Made by a program: the position numbers and the translations under genes. A DNA stretch of 64,000 nucleotides from Cellulomonas sp. 73-92. Its GTDB lineage: Bacteria; Actinomycetota; Actinomycetes; Actinomycetales; Cellulomonadaceae. Shown piece after piece: positions 32,575 to 42,559 of this stretch. The stretch is from assembly GCF_001898175.1 (NCBI RefSeq), contig NZ_MKTH01000024.1, positions 167,512 through 231,511 of the forward strand, written 5' to 3'. Every line of letters starts with the position of its first letter. Positions within the stretch are counted from its first letter, which is position 1. The notes below the pieces were generated by a model. It was not told the DNA's origin and did no database searches. It saw nothing but the letters and a program-made list of their open reading frames with translations.

Positions 32575-33579
32575 ATGAGGACGGCACCACTGGGTACCAC
32601 GGGCGAGCAGGTCAGCGCCCTGGCGCTCGGATGCATGCAGATGGGGACGCTCGCCGACGACGAGACGTCGTTCGCGCTGCTCGACCGCTACGCGGAGGCC
32701 GGCGGCACGTTCCTCGACACCGCCGACTGCTACGCGTGGTGGTGGGCCCGCGGCACCGACGGCGGGCAGAGCGAGGACGTCATCGGCCGCTGGATGGTGG
32801 CCCGCGGCAGCCGGGACGCCACGTTCGTCGCGACGAAGGGCTCCGGCCGCACCGACCACGCCGGGGCCTGGCCCGCCGACCGCGCGGCGGCCGACTGGGA
32901 CTACGCGAGCCGCCACTTCGTCGGCGCGGGCGCGGCCACGCTGCGTGCGAGCCTCGAGGCGAGCCTGCGGCGCCTGCGGACCGACCACGTGGACCTGTAC
33001 TACGTCCACGTCGACGACCGTACGACGCCGCTCGAGGAGACGCTCGGCGCACTGGCGGAGCTCGTGGCGGAGGGCAAGGTGCGCCACCTCGGCTGGTCGA
33101 ACGTCCGCACCTGGCGGCTCGAGCGGATCCGGCAGCTCGCCGCGCGGCACGGCTGGCCGGCTCCCGTGGCGGTGCAGCAGGCGTACTCCTACCTGCAGCG
33201 CCGTTCCGGGCTGCGCACCGCCTCGGTGACCGACGACGAGCAGCTCGACTACCTCCAGGAGCACCCCGACCTGACGCTCGTGGCGTACTCCCCCGTGCTC
33301 AAGGGCCTCTACGACGTGGTGCCGGAGCTGCGGCCCTCGCTCGAGTCCTACCCGGACTTCGCGGGTGACGCGGGCGAGGCGCGGCTCGCCGCGGCACGCG
33401 AGGTCGCCGACGAGCTGGGCGTGCTGCCGAGCCAGGTGGTGCTCGCGTGGCTCTACGCCCACACGCCACGCGTGGTGCCGATCATCGGCACGGCGACCGC
33501 CGCGCGGCTCGACCAGGCGATCGCCGCCCTCGACCTGCGGCTGTCGGACGAGCAGCACGAGCGTCTCGACGCGGCGTAG
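32575..33579 (+). CDS. aldo/keto reductase
   Basis: The protein has 334 residues from the second ATG at 32575. GGAGG (32562-32566) is 8 nt before it but only 2 nt before the ATG at 32569. The tetrad is recognisable as Asp/Tyr in DTADCYAWWW, Lys in VATKGSG and His in LYYVHVDD. It is an NADPH-dependent carbonyl reductase of unknown substrate, controlled by the adjacent MerR protein. Confidence 0.93.
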   Translation: MRTAPLGTTGEQVSALALGCMQMGTLADDETSFALLDRYAEAGGTFLDTADCYAWWWARGTDGGQSEDVIGRWMVARGSRDATFVATKGSGRTDHAGAWPADRAAADWDYASRHFVGAGAATLRASLEASLRRLRTDHVDLYYVHVDDRTTPLEETLGALAELVAEGKVRHLGWSNVRTWRLERIRQLAARHGWPAPVAVQQAYSYLQRRSGLRTASVTDDEQLDYLQEHPDLTLVAYSPVLKGLYDVVPELRPSLESYPDFAGDAGEARLAAAREVADELGVLPSQVVLAWLYAHTPRVVPIIGTATAARLDQAIAALDLRLSDEQHERLDAA

Positions 33580-33620
33580 CCGCACTCACGCGGGTGGCCC
33601 GGCGCGCCCCGCGCGTCGGG

Positions 33621-35495
<1,875 letters not shown>

Positions 35496-35619
35496 GGCTC
35501 GGTTGGCTCCACGGAACGAGGGACGGCGTCGTCCCATCGTCCCATGCCGCGGCTCGTCGGCCGCCCGCCCGGTCCGCCGACCGGCCACGCCACGGGGGCG
35601 GGCCTGGCAGAGTGCCACC

Positions 35620-36318
35620 GTGGACCTCCTGGGGACGCTGCGCACGCTGCAGGACGAGTTCGGCGAGACGATCCCTCGCGTCGACCCGGCAGCACCCGTG
35701 GCCGCGTGCGCGCCGTGGCGGGCCCGTGACCTCGTCGTGCACCTGGCGCGCGTGCACCACTGGGCCGCCGGGCGCGCTCGGCGCCGGAGGGAGACGCCGC
35801 TCGGTCGCGGCCCGTTCGACCTCGTCGAGCTGTACACGGCGTGCGCCGCGGAGCTGCGCGCGACGTTCGACGAGCTTGGCCCGGACGCGACGTCGGCCAC
35901 GCTCGTCGGCCCCGGGCCGGTCACGTTCTGGCACCGCCGGCAGGTCCACGAGACGCTGGTCCACCTCTGGGACCTGCGCGCCTGCGGCGGGTGGGACGCG
36001 GATGCCGCGTCCGAGGTCTGGGCCGACGGGGTCGACGAGGTGGTGACGATGTTCGAGCCGCGCCAGGTGCGCCTGGGCCGCATCGCTCCGCTCACGCGCG
36101 GCGTCGCGCTGGTGGCGGAGGACGCCGCCCGGTCGTGGCTGCTCGGCGCCCACCAGCCGGTGGCCCCGGTGGTCGAGGCCGACGTCACCGTCACGGGGTC
36201 CGCGAAGGCGCTCGGCCTCGTGCTCTGGCACCGCGCGGCGCCCGACGAGGCAGGCGTCGTCGTCTCCGGCGACCGCACCGCCCTGGCGGACGTCCTCGCC
36301 CGGCGCATCACCCCGTGA
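35620..36318 (+). CDS. maleylpyruvate isomerase-like (DinB superfamily) protein
   Basis: The protein has 232 residues from the GTG at 35620; CAGAGT ends six bases before it. The N-terminal four-helix domain ([21 protein letters not shown]) and [13 protein letters not shown] give the metal-binding His pattern of the mycothiol-dependent maleylpyruvate isomerase fold. Many actinobacterial members have no known substrate. Confidence 0.8.
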   Translation: MDLLGTLRTLQDEFGETIPRVDPAAPVAACAPWRARDLVVHLARVHHWAAGRARRRRETPLGRGPFDLVELYTACAAELRATFDELGPDATSATLVGPGPVTFWHRRQVHETLVHLWDLRACGGWDADAASEVWADGVDEVVTMFEPRQVRLGRIAPLTRGVALVAEDAARSWLLGAHQPVAPVVEADVTVTGSAKALGLVLWHRAAPDEAGVVVSGDRTALADVLARRITP

Positions 36319-36360
36319 GGCTGCCCCGGCACGCGGCGCTGGCCGGGCACCCGGCCGCCC

Positions 36361-37203
36361 TCACGCCTCCTGCGTGATCGCCACCGTCACCGCGAGCTCC
36401 TGGGTGTTCGTCGGGCCCGCGAAGATGCCTCGCAAGGGGGCGACGTCGCCGTAGCACCGCCCCCGTGCCAGGGCGACGTGGCGGCTGGACACCGGCCGCA
36501 GGTTCGTCGGGTCGAGCGGGAACCAGCCCCCGGCCCAGTACTCCAGCCACGCGTGCGACTCGCCGACCACGGGCTCGCCGACGGCGTCGTCCACCCGAGG
36601 GTCGAGGTACCCCGAGACGTAGCGCGCCGGGATCCCCACGGCGTGCAGCGCGCCGAGCGTCAGGTGCGTGAGGTCCTGGCAGACGCCCGCCCGCGCGGCC
36701 CATGCCTCGGCGGCGGGCGTGTGCACCGTCGTCGTGCCGGGGATGTACTCCACCTGCTCGCGGACGGCCTCGGCGACCGCAACCGCGGCCGCGCCGGGCC
36801 CCAGCCGGTGCACCGCCCGGTGCGCCAACTCGACGACCTCCCCGGGCGGGGCGGTGGACGCGGTGTCGTCCAGGTGCTCGGCGAGCCGGTCGCGCAGGGC
36901 GGGGTCCCGCAGCTCCGCCCAGTCGCCCGCGGGCCGCGGCGGCGGGGGCTCCTCGACCTGGACGACGTGCCGGGCCGTGACGGTGAGCGCCCGGTGCGGC
37001 GTGAGCACCTCGAACGCCGTCACGGCGGTGCCCCAGTAGTCGCGGTAGGTCCACTGCCAGGTGCACGGCCGGACGTCGATGCGGGTGGACAGGACGGTCT
37101 GGCCGGTGCGCGTCAACGGGGTCATGCGGGCCTCGTTGTACGAGGCGACGACGGGCTCGTCGTACCCGAACGTCGTGGTGTGCACGATCGTCAGCCGCCT
37201 CAC
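36361..37203 (-). CDS. transglutaminase-like cysteine protease family protein
   Basis: The protein has 280 residues from a GTG that overlaps the alpha-E gene stop (GTGA). An N-terminal beta-rich domain ([19 protein letters not shown]) precedes the papain-like core with Cys in AGVCQDLTH, His in ESHAWLEYW and Asp in PLDPTN. It is the third gene of the ATP-grasp/alpha-E/transglutaminase operon. It probably cleaves or transfers an amide bond made by the ATP-grasp partner; the product is unknown. Confidence 0.9.
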   Translation of the reverse strand: MRRLTIVHTTTFGYDEPVVASYNEARMTPLTRTGQTVLSTRIDVRPCTWQWTYRDYWGTAVTAFEVLTPHRALTVTARHVVQVEEPPPPRPAGDWAELRDPALRDRLAEHLDDTASTAPPGEVVELAHRAVHRLGPGAAAVAVAEAVREQVEYIPGTTTVHTPAAEAWAARAGVCQDLTHLTLGALHAVGIPARYVSGYLDPRVDDAVGEPVVGESHAWLEYWAGGWFPLDPTNLRPVSSRHVALARGRCYGDVAPLRGIFAGPTNTQELAVTVAITQEA

Positions 37204-38129
37204 AGCGCCTCACCCACCCAGCTCGTCACCAGTGCGCTCGGGAAGTACCGCAGCCGGACGGCGTCCGAGGCGGCCGAGCAGGCGCGCTGCACCAGCTCCA
37301 TCTCGTGCGGCAGGTCGTCGAGGAACTCGCCGAGCGGCCGGTAGTCCAGCGACGCCCGCGCGTGCCCGACGTGCCGGCGTGCCTCGTCCTGGCTCCCCCG
37401 GTCCGCCACCGAGTCCAGGCCGGCCAGGCACTCCTCGGCCTGGCGGAGGGCCGCTGCGATGGACCGCGGGAAGAGCCGGTCCATGAGCAGGAAGCCCGCC
37501 GCCAGCCGGTCGGACATCGAGCCGCGGTACGTGCGCAGGAACGCCTCGTAGGCGCCGCACGACCGCAGGAGGTCCACCCAGCTGGGCCCTGTCACGCCCG
37601 CGAGAGCGCGCGTGGTCAGCAGCCGTGCGGTCATGTCGGCCCGCTCGATCGACCGCCCGAGCGCCATGAAGTGCCACGTCTCGTCGCGCGACATCGCCGA
37701 GTCGACGATGCCGGCGTGGACCGCGGAGCGCTCCCGCACCCAGGCGAAGAAGTCGTGCGGGCGCCCGTCGCGGATCCGCGCCGGGCACTGCGCCCACGTC
37801 GTGTTGAGGCTCTCCCACAGCTCGGTCGAGATGATCTCCCGGACCCGGCGGGCGTTCTCCCGCGCGGCGCCGAGCGCACCCGCCACCGACGACTGCGACG
37901 TCCCGTCGTATGCCACCCAGGCCAGCACGTCCTCCCGCCCGACGACCGGGCGGCCGGGCGGGACCTCGCGGGCCATGACCGACAGCAGCGAGCGGCAGGC
38001 GGCATCCTCCTCCGCCCACGGGTCCTCGAGCAGCAGCTGCACGTGGACGTCGAGCAGGCGGGCCGTGTCGTCGGCCCGCTCGACGTACCGGCCGATCCAG
38101 AACAGCGACTCGGCGATGCGGCTCAGCAC
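37200..38129 (-). CDS. alpha-E domain protein (DUF403)
   Basis: The protein has 309 residues from the GTG at 38129, 7 nt inside the ATP-grasp gene's end. It is all-helical, with the family start LSRIAESLFWIGRYVERADDTARLLD and an internal second half beginning ALGRSIERADMTARLL. Alpha-E proteins nearly always occur with a circularly permuted ATP-grasp enzyme and a transglutaminase, as here. Catalytic role unknown. Confidence 0.92.
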   Translation of the reverse strand: MLSRIAESLFWIGRYVERADDTARLLDVHVQLLLEDPWAEEDAACRSLLSVMAREVPPGRPVVGREDVLAWVAYDGTSQSSVAGALGAARENARRVREIISTELWESLNTTWAQCPARIRDGRPHDFFAWVRERSAVHAGIVDSAMSRDETWHFMALGRSIERADMTARLLTTRALAGVTGPSWVDLLRSCGAYEAFLRTYRGSMSDRLAAGFLLMDRLFPRSIAAALRQAEECLAGLDSVADRGSQDEARRHVGHARASLDYRPLGEFLDDLPHEMELVQRACSAASDAVRLRYFPSALVTSWVGEAL

Positions 38130-39697
38130 GGCGCACCCGCCTGCTGCTGCTGCATCTGCATGTTCTGCACGGCGAAGGCGTCCGGGCCGGGCTCGATGGG
38201 CACCGCGGCGTCCTTGGCCACCGTCAGCGGCAGGCCCGCGGAACGGGGATGCTCCCGCCGCGGTGCGGCGGCGCCCAGCACCCACGTGTCCTTCGAGCCG
38301 CCGCCCTGCGAGGAGTTCACGACGAGCTGCCCCTCCGGCAGCGCCACGCGCGTCAGGCCGCCGGGCAGGACGAACACCGAGCTCCCGTCGTTGACGGCGA
38401 ACGGCCGCAGGTCCACGTGCCGCGGCCGGAGCCCGGCCTCCACCAGCGTCGGCACCGTCGACAGCTGGATCACCGGTTGGGCGATCCAGCCCCGCGGGTC
38501 GGCCTGCAGGCGGGACCGCAGCTCGTCGAGCTCGCGCGCCGAGGCGGCGGGCCCGACGACGATGCCCTTGCCGCCGGACCCGTCGACCGGCTTGACGACG
38601 AGCTCGGGGAGCCGGTCGAGCACCTCCTCGAGCGCCCCCGGGTCCTCGAGCCGCCACGTGTCGACGTTGGCGAGGATCGGCTCCTCGTGCAGGAAGTAGC
38701 GGATGAGGTCGGGCACGTAGGTGTAGATGAGCTTGTCGTCCGCCACCCCGTTGCCGACGGCGTTGGCGATCGTCACGGTGCCGTTGCGGGCGCACGTCAT
38801 GAGGCCGGGGCAGCCCAGCTGCGAGTCGGGGCGGAAGATCACCGGGTCGAGGAACTCGTCGTCCACCCGCCGGTAGACGACGTCCACCCGCCGACGCCCC
38901 TGCGTCGTGCGCATCCACACGCGCCCGCCCGCGCAGAACAGGTCCCTCCCCTCGACGAGCTCGACACCCATCTGGCGCGCCAGGAGCGTGTGCTCGAAGT
39001 ACGCGGAGTTGTAGATGCCGGGCGTCAGCACCACGACGGTCGGCTCGTCGACCCCCGCGGGCGCGGCCGCGACGAGGGCCGCCAGCAGCTGGCGGGGGTA
39101 GTCCGCGACGGGCCTGATCCGCAGCGCCGCGAACAGCTCGGGGAACGTCTGCGCCATGGAGCGCCGGTTGGCGAGGACGTAGGAGACGCCGCTGGGCACG
39201 CGCACGTTGTCCTCCAGCACCCGCCAGGTGTCGTCGCCGTCGCGGATGATGTCGATCCCGGACACGTGGACGCGCACCCCGTTGGGCGGTGTCACCCCTT
39301 GCGCCTCACGGTGGAAGTGCGAGGACGAGACGACGACCCGGCGCGGCACCACGCCGTCCCGCACGCACTCCTGCGGACCGTAGACGTCGGCGAGGAACGC
39401 CTCGAGCGCCGCGACGCGCTGGGCGACGCCCGGCGCCACGTGGTCCCACTCGGCGGCCGCCACCACACGTGGGACGACGTCGACCGGGAACGGCCGCTCC
39501 TCGCCCGCGAAGTCGAACGTGACGCCCTTGGTCAGGTGCGCGTTGAGCAGCGACTCGGCGCGCGCCCGCAGCTCGCCCTCGGTCATCTGCGCGAGCGACG
39601 AGTGCACGCGCTCGTAGGCGTCCCGGACGCTGCCGTCGAGCCCCAGCATCTCGTCCCACACCCGGCCCACCGGATAGCCGTCGAAGAGGTCCGCCAT
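38123..39697 (-). CDS. circularly permuted ATP-grasp (type 2) enzyme
   Basis: The protein has 524 residues. Family signatures are FDFAGEERPFPVDVVPRV, VLEDNVRVPSGVSYVLANR and VVKPVDGSGGKGIVVGP. ATP-grasp enzymes form carboxylate-amine bonds. TAGCGT ends six bases before the ATG (leaderless). It leads the operon; the three-gene set is widespread and suspected to make a peptide-like compound, but this is unproven. Confidence 0.92.
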   Translation of the reverse strand: MADLFDGYPVGRVWDEMLGLDGSVRDAYERVHSSLAQMTEGELRARAESLLNAHLTKGVTFDFAGEERPFPVDVVPRVVAAAEWDHVAPGVAQRVAALEAFLADVYGPQECVRDGVVPRRVVVSSSHFHREAQGVTPPNGVRVHVSGIDIIRDGDDTWRVLEDNVRVPSGVSYVLANRRSMAQTFPELFAALRIRPVADYPRQLLAALVAAAPAGVDEPTVVVLTPGIYNSAYFEHTLLARQMGVELVEGRDLFCAGGRVWMRTTQGRRRVDVVYRRVDDEFLDPVIFRPDSQLGCPGLMTCARNGTVTIANAVGNGVADDKLIYTYVPDLIRYFLHEEPILANVDTWRLEDPGALEEVLDRLPELVVKPVDGSGGKGIVVGPAASARELDELRSRLQADPRGWIAQPVIQLSTVPTLVEAGLRPRHVDLRPFAVNDGSSVFVLPGGLTRVALPEGQLVVNSSQGGGSKDTWVLGAAAPRREHPRSAGLPLTVAKDAAVPIEPGPDAFAVQNMQMQQQQAGAPC

Positions 39698-39855
39698 GGG
39701 CCGACGCTAGGTGTCGATTGTCACGGGCGCGTAACAACGGGCGGCGCGTCTGTGACGCCTGGTCGCAGGCCTGGCGGACGACGAAGCAACCAGCCGTCGT
39801 CCCGCTGCCGCGGTACTGCCCGGGCGGCCCGGCCGCGGGTCGTTAGGGTGCCGCC

Positions 39856-40383
39856 ATGGCGAACGGCTGGCGGGAGCTGCTGCGGGGCGGTCTGCGGGCG
39901 GTCGCCCGCGTGGCCCGGGCCGGCACCCGGACCCCGCGCCCGCGCGGCCCGGGCGTGCCCCGGCCGACCGGGCACGTCGCGCTCCCCGACTACCCCCGGC
40001 GGCTCACGCCTGCCTACGCGCCGTCGCTCGACGGCGACGCCGACCCGGGCGAGGTCGTCTGGACCTGGGTGCCGTTCGAGGACGACCCGTCGCAGGGCAA
40101 GGACCGGCCGGTGCTCGTCGTCGGGCACGACGAGCCCTACCTGCTGGGCCTCATGCTGACGAGCAAGGACCACAGCCGGAACGCCGCCAAGGAGGCGCGC
40201 CAGGGCCGGCACTGGATGGACATCGGCAGCGGCGGCTGGGACGCCCAGCGCCGGCCCAGCGAGGTCCGTCTCGATCGGGTGCTGCGGATCGACCCACGCA
40301 GCGTGCGGCGCGAGGGCTCGGTCATGCCGCGGCCCCTGTTCGACGAGATCGTCGCTTCGCTGGTCGAGGTCAAGGGCTGGTAG
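39856..40383 (+). CDS. PemK/MazF-like protein without a visible antitoxin
   Basis: The protein has 175 residues. The C-terminal 115 residues carry the PemK-like beta-barrel pattern (PGEVVWTWVPFEDDPSQGKDRPVLVVG, PSEVRLDRVLRID). The N-terminal 60 residues are basic and Pro/Arg-rich. TAGGGT ends six bases before the ATG. No small antitoxin gene is adjacent, so it may not be a toxin; actinobacteria have many such solitary family members. Confidence 0.8.
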   Translation: MANGWRELLRGGLRAVARVARAGTRTPRPRGPGVPRPTGHVALPDYPRRLTPAYAPSLDGDADPGEVVWTWVPFEDDPSQGKDRPVLVVGHDEPYLLGLMLTSKDHSRNAAKEARQGRHWMDIGSGGWDAQRRPSEVRLDRVLRIDPRSVRREGSVMPRPLFDEIVASLVEVKGW

Positions 40384-40500
40384 CATCGTCCCTCGCGTGT
40401 CCGCCCGGGTTCGCACTGGCGTCCCCACCGCCCTGGTTCCCCGCGGCCGGCACTGCCCTCAGACGTTCCCGACCAGCACTTCTTTCGAGGAAGACCACAC

Positions 40501-40761
40501 GTGGCAAACATCAAGTCCCAGCTGAAGCGGATCAAGACCAACGAGAAGGCCCGCCTCCGCAACAAGGCCGTGAAGTCCGAGCTCAAGACCTACGTCCGCC
40601 GCGTCCGCGAGGCCGTCGCCGCCGCCGACAAGGACAAGGCCACCACCGCCCTTGTCGACGCGTCGCGCAAGCTCGACAAGGCCGTCTCCAAGGGCGTCAT
40701 CCACGCCAACCAGGCCGCCAACCGGAAGTCGGCGCTGGCGAAGTCCGTCGGCGCGCTCTGA
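40501..40761 (+). CDS. rpsT: 30S ribosomal protein S20
   Basis: The protein has 86 residues from a GTG with GAGGAAG seven bases upstream. It is Lys/Ala-rich and helical with the family start [21 protein letters not shown]20 binds 16S rRNA early in 30S assembly. In many actinobacteria rpsT lies next to holA; here about 3.2 kb separates them. Confidence 0.98.
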   Translation: MANIKSQLKRIKTNEKARLRNKAVKSELKTYVRRVREAVAAADKDKATTALVDASRKLDKAVSKGVIHANQAANRKSALAKSVGAL

Positions 40762-40778
40762 GCGCACACCGTCCACGC

Positions 40779-40818
40779 ACGAAGGAGGGCGGCCCCTGAC
40801 GGGGCCGCCCTCCTTCGT
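40779..40818 (+). terminator. strong terminator after rpsT
   Basis: A perfect 18-bp stem (core GAAGGAGGGCGGCCCC at 40781-40796 against 40801-40816, plus two more pairs) with loop TGAC, 18 bp after the rpsT stop. It also serves the convergent regulator gene ending at 40831. Confidence 0.9.
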
Positions 40819-40830
40819 CGTTCCGGCGGT

Positions 40831-42150
40831 TCAGACGATCCAGGCCTGCTCCGCGACCGTCGGAAGGCTGACCCGGAAGCCGGCCTCCGAGAGCGCGAAG
40901 TCATAGGCCCTGACCGCGGCGTCGATGTCACCGTGGGCGCGGTAGCGGTCTCCCAGCTCCCGCCACGCGGCGGCCGACTGGCGGGAGGCGGCCATCATCG
41001 CCAGCATGTCCGCGGCCCTCTGGTAGTCGCCGTCCGCCTCGACGACGCGGCCCTGGGCGTACAGCGCGTCGGCAAGGTGGAGCAGCGCCTGCGCCGTCTC
41101 GAGCCGGGGGCCCTCCCCCAGAAGGCCGATCGCCTCGCGCGCGAGTGTCTCCGCGTCGACCGCCTGACCCAGCAGCAGGTGAGCGCGGGACATCTCCCCG
41201 GCGGCCCGCGCACGGTCGACGGCCGTGCCGATCACCTCCAGCGCGGGGGCGGCACGCCGCAGCTCGTCGAGCGCGGCGTCCGGCTCCGGGGGGTCCGACC
41301 GGAGGAGGAGCCACGCGTAGTTCAGCCGGAGCCGTGGCACGTCGCGATCCGACTCGCCCTCCGACAGGAGTGCCAGCGCGCGCTCGGTGTAGCGCTGCGC
41401 CAGCTCGTAGTCGTGGCGCTCCTGGGCGACCAGTGCAGCGTTCCAGTACACCGATCCCCGGCCGCGCGGCGAGCCGAGGGACTCGGCCAGACGGATCAGC
41501 TCGGCGGCGCGGTGCGTCGCGAAGAGCAGGTCGCCGCGCTCAACGTAGGCCCACAGGACGGTCGAGCCGAGGCGCAGGTGCTCGTCGGTGCCGACGAGGT
41601 CCTCCTTGGCGAGCCAGTCCAGCTCGGTCTCGCCCACCTCCACGCTCCGGTGGAGGTCGCCGCTCTCGATGTAGACGAAGACGAGCCTGCTGGCGATCCG
41701 CGCCGCGTCCAGGAAGTGGCCCCTGTCGCGCTGCTCGCGGAGCAACGGCTCCAGGATGTCCGCCGCCTTCTCGAGGTCGCCGAGGGGCGCACAGCACAGT
41801 GCGGCCAGCTCGAGGGCGTCGACACGAAGGGACGGCGTGACGTGGCTCAGGTCGATGGCCTCGACGCGCTGCAGCGCCGCTGCCGCGTCGCCGTTGGCGA
41901 GGTCCAGGCGTGCGAAGTTCAACGCAAGGCGCGCGCGGGCTTCGTTGGGCCCGTCCTCACCGTGCTTCAGGAACTCGACTGTTGTCGACAGCCGAGCAGC
42001 GAGCACCGCGAGGGCGGCATCGGTGGGTTCCCGATGCCCCGACTCGATGAGCGAGATGTAGCTCGGGGAGAACGAACTCCCTGCTAGCGCGGTCTGCGAG
42101 AGGCCGGCGGCAACACGAAGTACGCGCACACGGTCAGCAATCGAGGTCAT
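40831..42150 (-). CDS. XRE-family HTH-TPR regulator, candidate peptide-pheromone receptor
   Basis: The protein has 439 residues from the ATG at 42150 (a GTG three codons upstream is possible). The N-terminal HTH (about 5-55: VRVLRVAAGLSQTALAG, SPSYISLIESGHREPT) is followed by about 370 residues of helical TPR-like pairs. This is the architecture of RRNPP receptors (Rap/Rgg/NprR/PlcR/PrgX), which bind short exported and re-imported peptides. A gene for a small exported peptide lies 82 bp upstream on the same strand, separated by a hairpin. TAGGGT ends seven bases before the ATG, and a 15-bp inverted repeat covers that promoter. Family and domains are clear; the pheromone-receptor role is inference. 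Confidence 0.85.
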   Translation of the reverse strand: MTSIADRVRVLRVAAGLSQTALAGSSFSPSYISLIESGHREPTDAALAVLAARLSTTVEFLKHGEDGPNEARARLALNFARLDLANGDAAAALQRVEAIDLSHVTPSLRVDALELAALCCAPLGDLEKAADILEPLLREQRDRGHFLDAARIASRLVFVYIESGDLHRSVEVGETELDWLAKEDLVGTDEHLRLGSTVLWAYVERGDLLFATHRAAELIRLAESLGSPRGRGSVYWNAALVAQERHDYELAQRYTERALALLSEGESDRDVPRLRLNYAWLLLRSDPPEPDAALDELRRAAPALEVIGTAVDRARAAGEMSRAHLLLGQAVDAETLAREAIGLLGEGPRLETAQALLHLADALYAQGRVVEADGDYQRAADMLAMMAASRQSAAAWRELGDRYRAHGDIDAAVRAYDFALSEAGFRVSLPTVAEQAWIV

Positions 42151-42186
42151 GCGAGTCACCCTAACTGTGACGGGCGATTCGCATGA
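42147..42186. promoter_or_regulatory. inverted repeat over the XRE-TPR gene promoter
   Basis: TCATGCGAGTCACCC (+ strand, 42147-42161) faces TCATGCGAATCGCCC (- strand, 42186-42172): 13 of 15 positions match, with a 10-bp spacer between. It spans the -10 (TAGGGT, minus strand) and the start codon of the regulator gene, a likely autoregulatory operator. Confidence 0.65.
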
Positions 42187-42202
42187 GTCACAGGCCCGTT
42201 TT

Positions 42203-42223
42203 TCGCCCGCTCTCAGCGGGCGA
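42203..42223. terminator. stem-loop between peptide and regulator genes
   Basis: A perfect 9-bp stem TCGCCCGCT / AGCGGGCGA with loop CTC, 10 bp after the peptide gene stop on the minus strand. It could end or attenuate the peptide transcript before the regulator gene. It lacks a U-tract in that direction. Confidence 0.5.
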
Positions 42224-42232
42224 CCGCTGGAG

Positions 42233-42361
42233 TCAGTTCACGGTCCAGCAGCAGCCCGAACCACCGGCGTCGACGACCGACGAGGCAACGGCGGGGACGC
42301 CGAGGCCGAGCAGCGCGAGGATCGTGGCGGAAGCGGTGGCGATCTTGATAATGCGGGACAT
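42233..42361 (-). CDS. small exported peptide, candidate pheromone precursor
   Basis: The gene has 43 codons and encodes 42 residues. AGGAG lies six bases before the ATG. The sequence is a miniature Sec signal peptide: a basic start MSRIIKIA, a hydrophobic core (TILALLGLGVP), and an A-x-A site in PAVA, leaving a predicted mature peptide SSVVDAGGSGCCWTVN with two adjacent Cys and a Trp. Codons such as ATT, GCT and GTT are unusual for this GC-rich window. It lies directly upstream of, and on the same strand as, the XRE-TPR regulator. A frame on the opposite strand (42183-42374) has no RBS or plausible protein. Secretion and signalling are inferred; it could instead be a small bacteriocin-like peptide. 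Confidence 0.75.
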   Translation of the reverse strand: MSRIIKIATASATILALLGLGVPAVASSVVDAGGSGCCWTVN

Positions 42362-42385
42362 GACGGGCTCCTAGTCATCCAGGTT

Positions 42386-42414
42386 GTGCTACAGGGTCAT
42401 GCCCATCATGACAG
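42386..42414 (-). promoter_or_regulatory. peptide gene promoter with operator-like inverted repeat
   Basis: On the minus strand, CTGTCA and TAGCAC are 17 bp apart, about 24 bases before the ATG. A perfect inverted repeat GTCATG-N5-CATGAC (42396-42412) lies in the spacer and overlaps the -35. Its TCATG core is shared with the inverted repeat at the regulator gene. Confidence 0.5.
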
Positions 42415-42559
42415 CCCAGGAAGGCCATGTCTGCCTCTGTCGCCTGGGAAAACGGTGATGTGTCTCACCCGCTCGGATGAACGTCGTTGTGACCACCTTT
42501 CCCAAAATCCACCCACCCGGGAAGGCGACCGGACGCCGACCGTGTGATGTTATGAGCCC

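Noticed and set aside
35496..36350. Upstream extension of lepA
   Set aside because: The frame is open but covers the divergent DinB-like gene and promoter. The usual LepA N-terminus begins near the GTG at 35495.
39698..39855. Antitoxin gene for the PemK-like protein
   Set aside because: The 158-bp gap holds only the divergent promoters; no small frame with an RBS was found.
42183..42374. A 63-codon + strand frame overlapping the peptide gene
   Set aside because: It has no RBS, no domain, and lies antisense to the peptide gene, which has an RBS and a full signal peptide.
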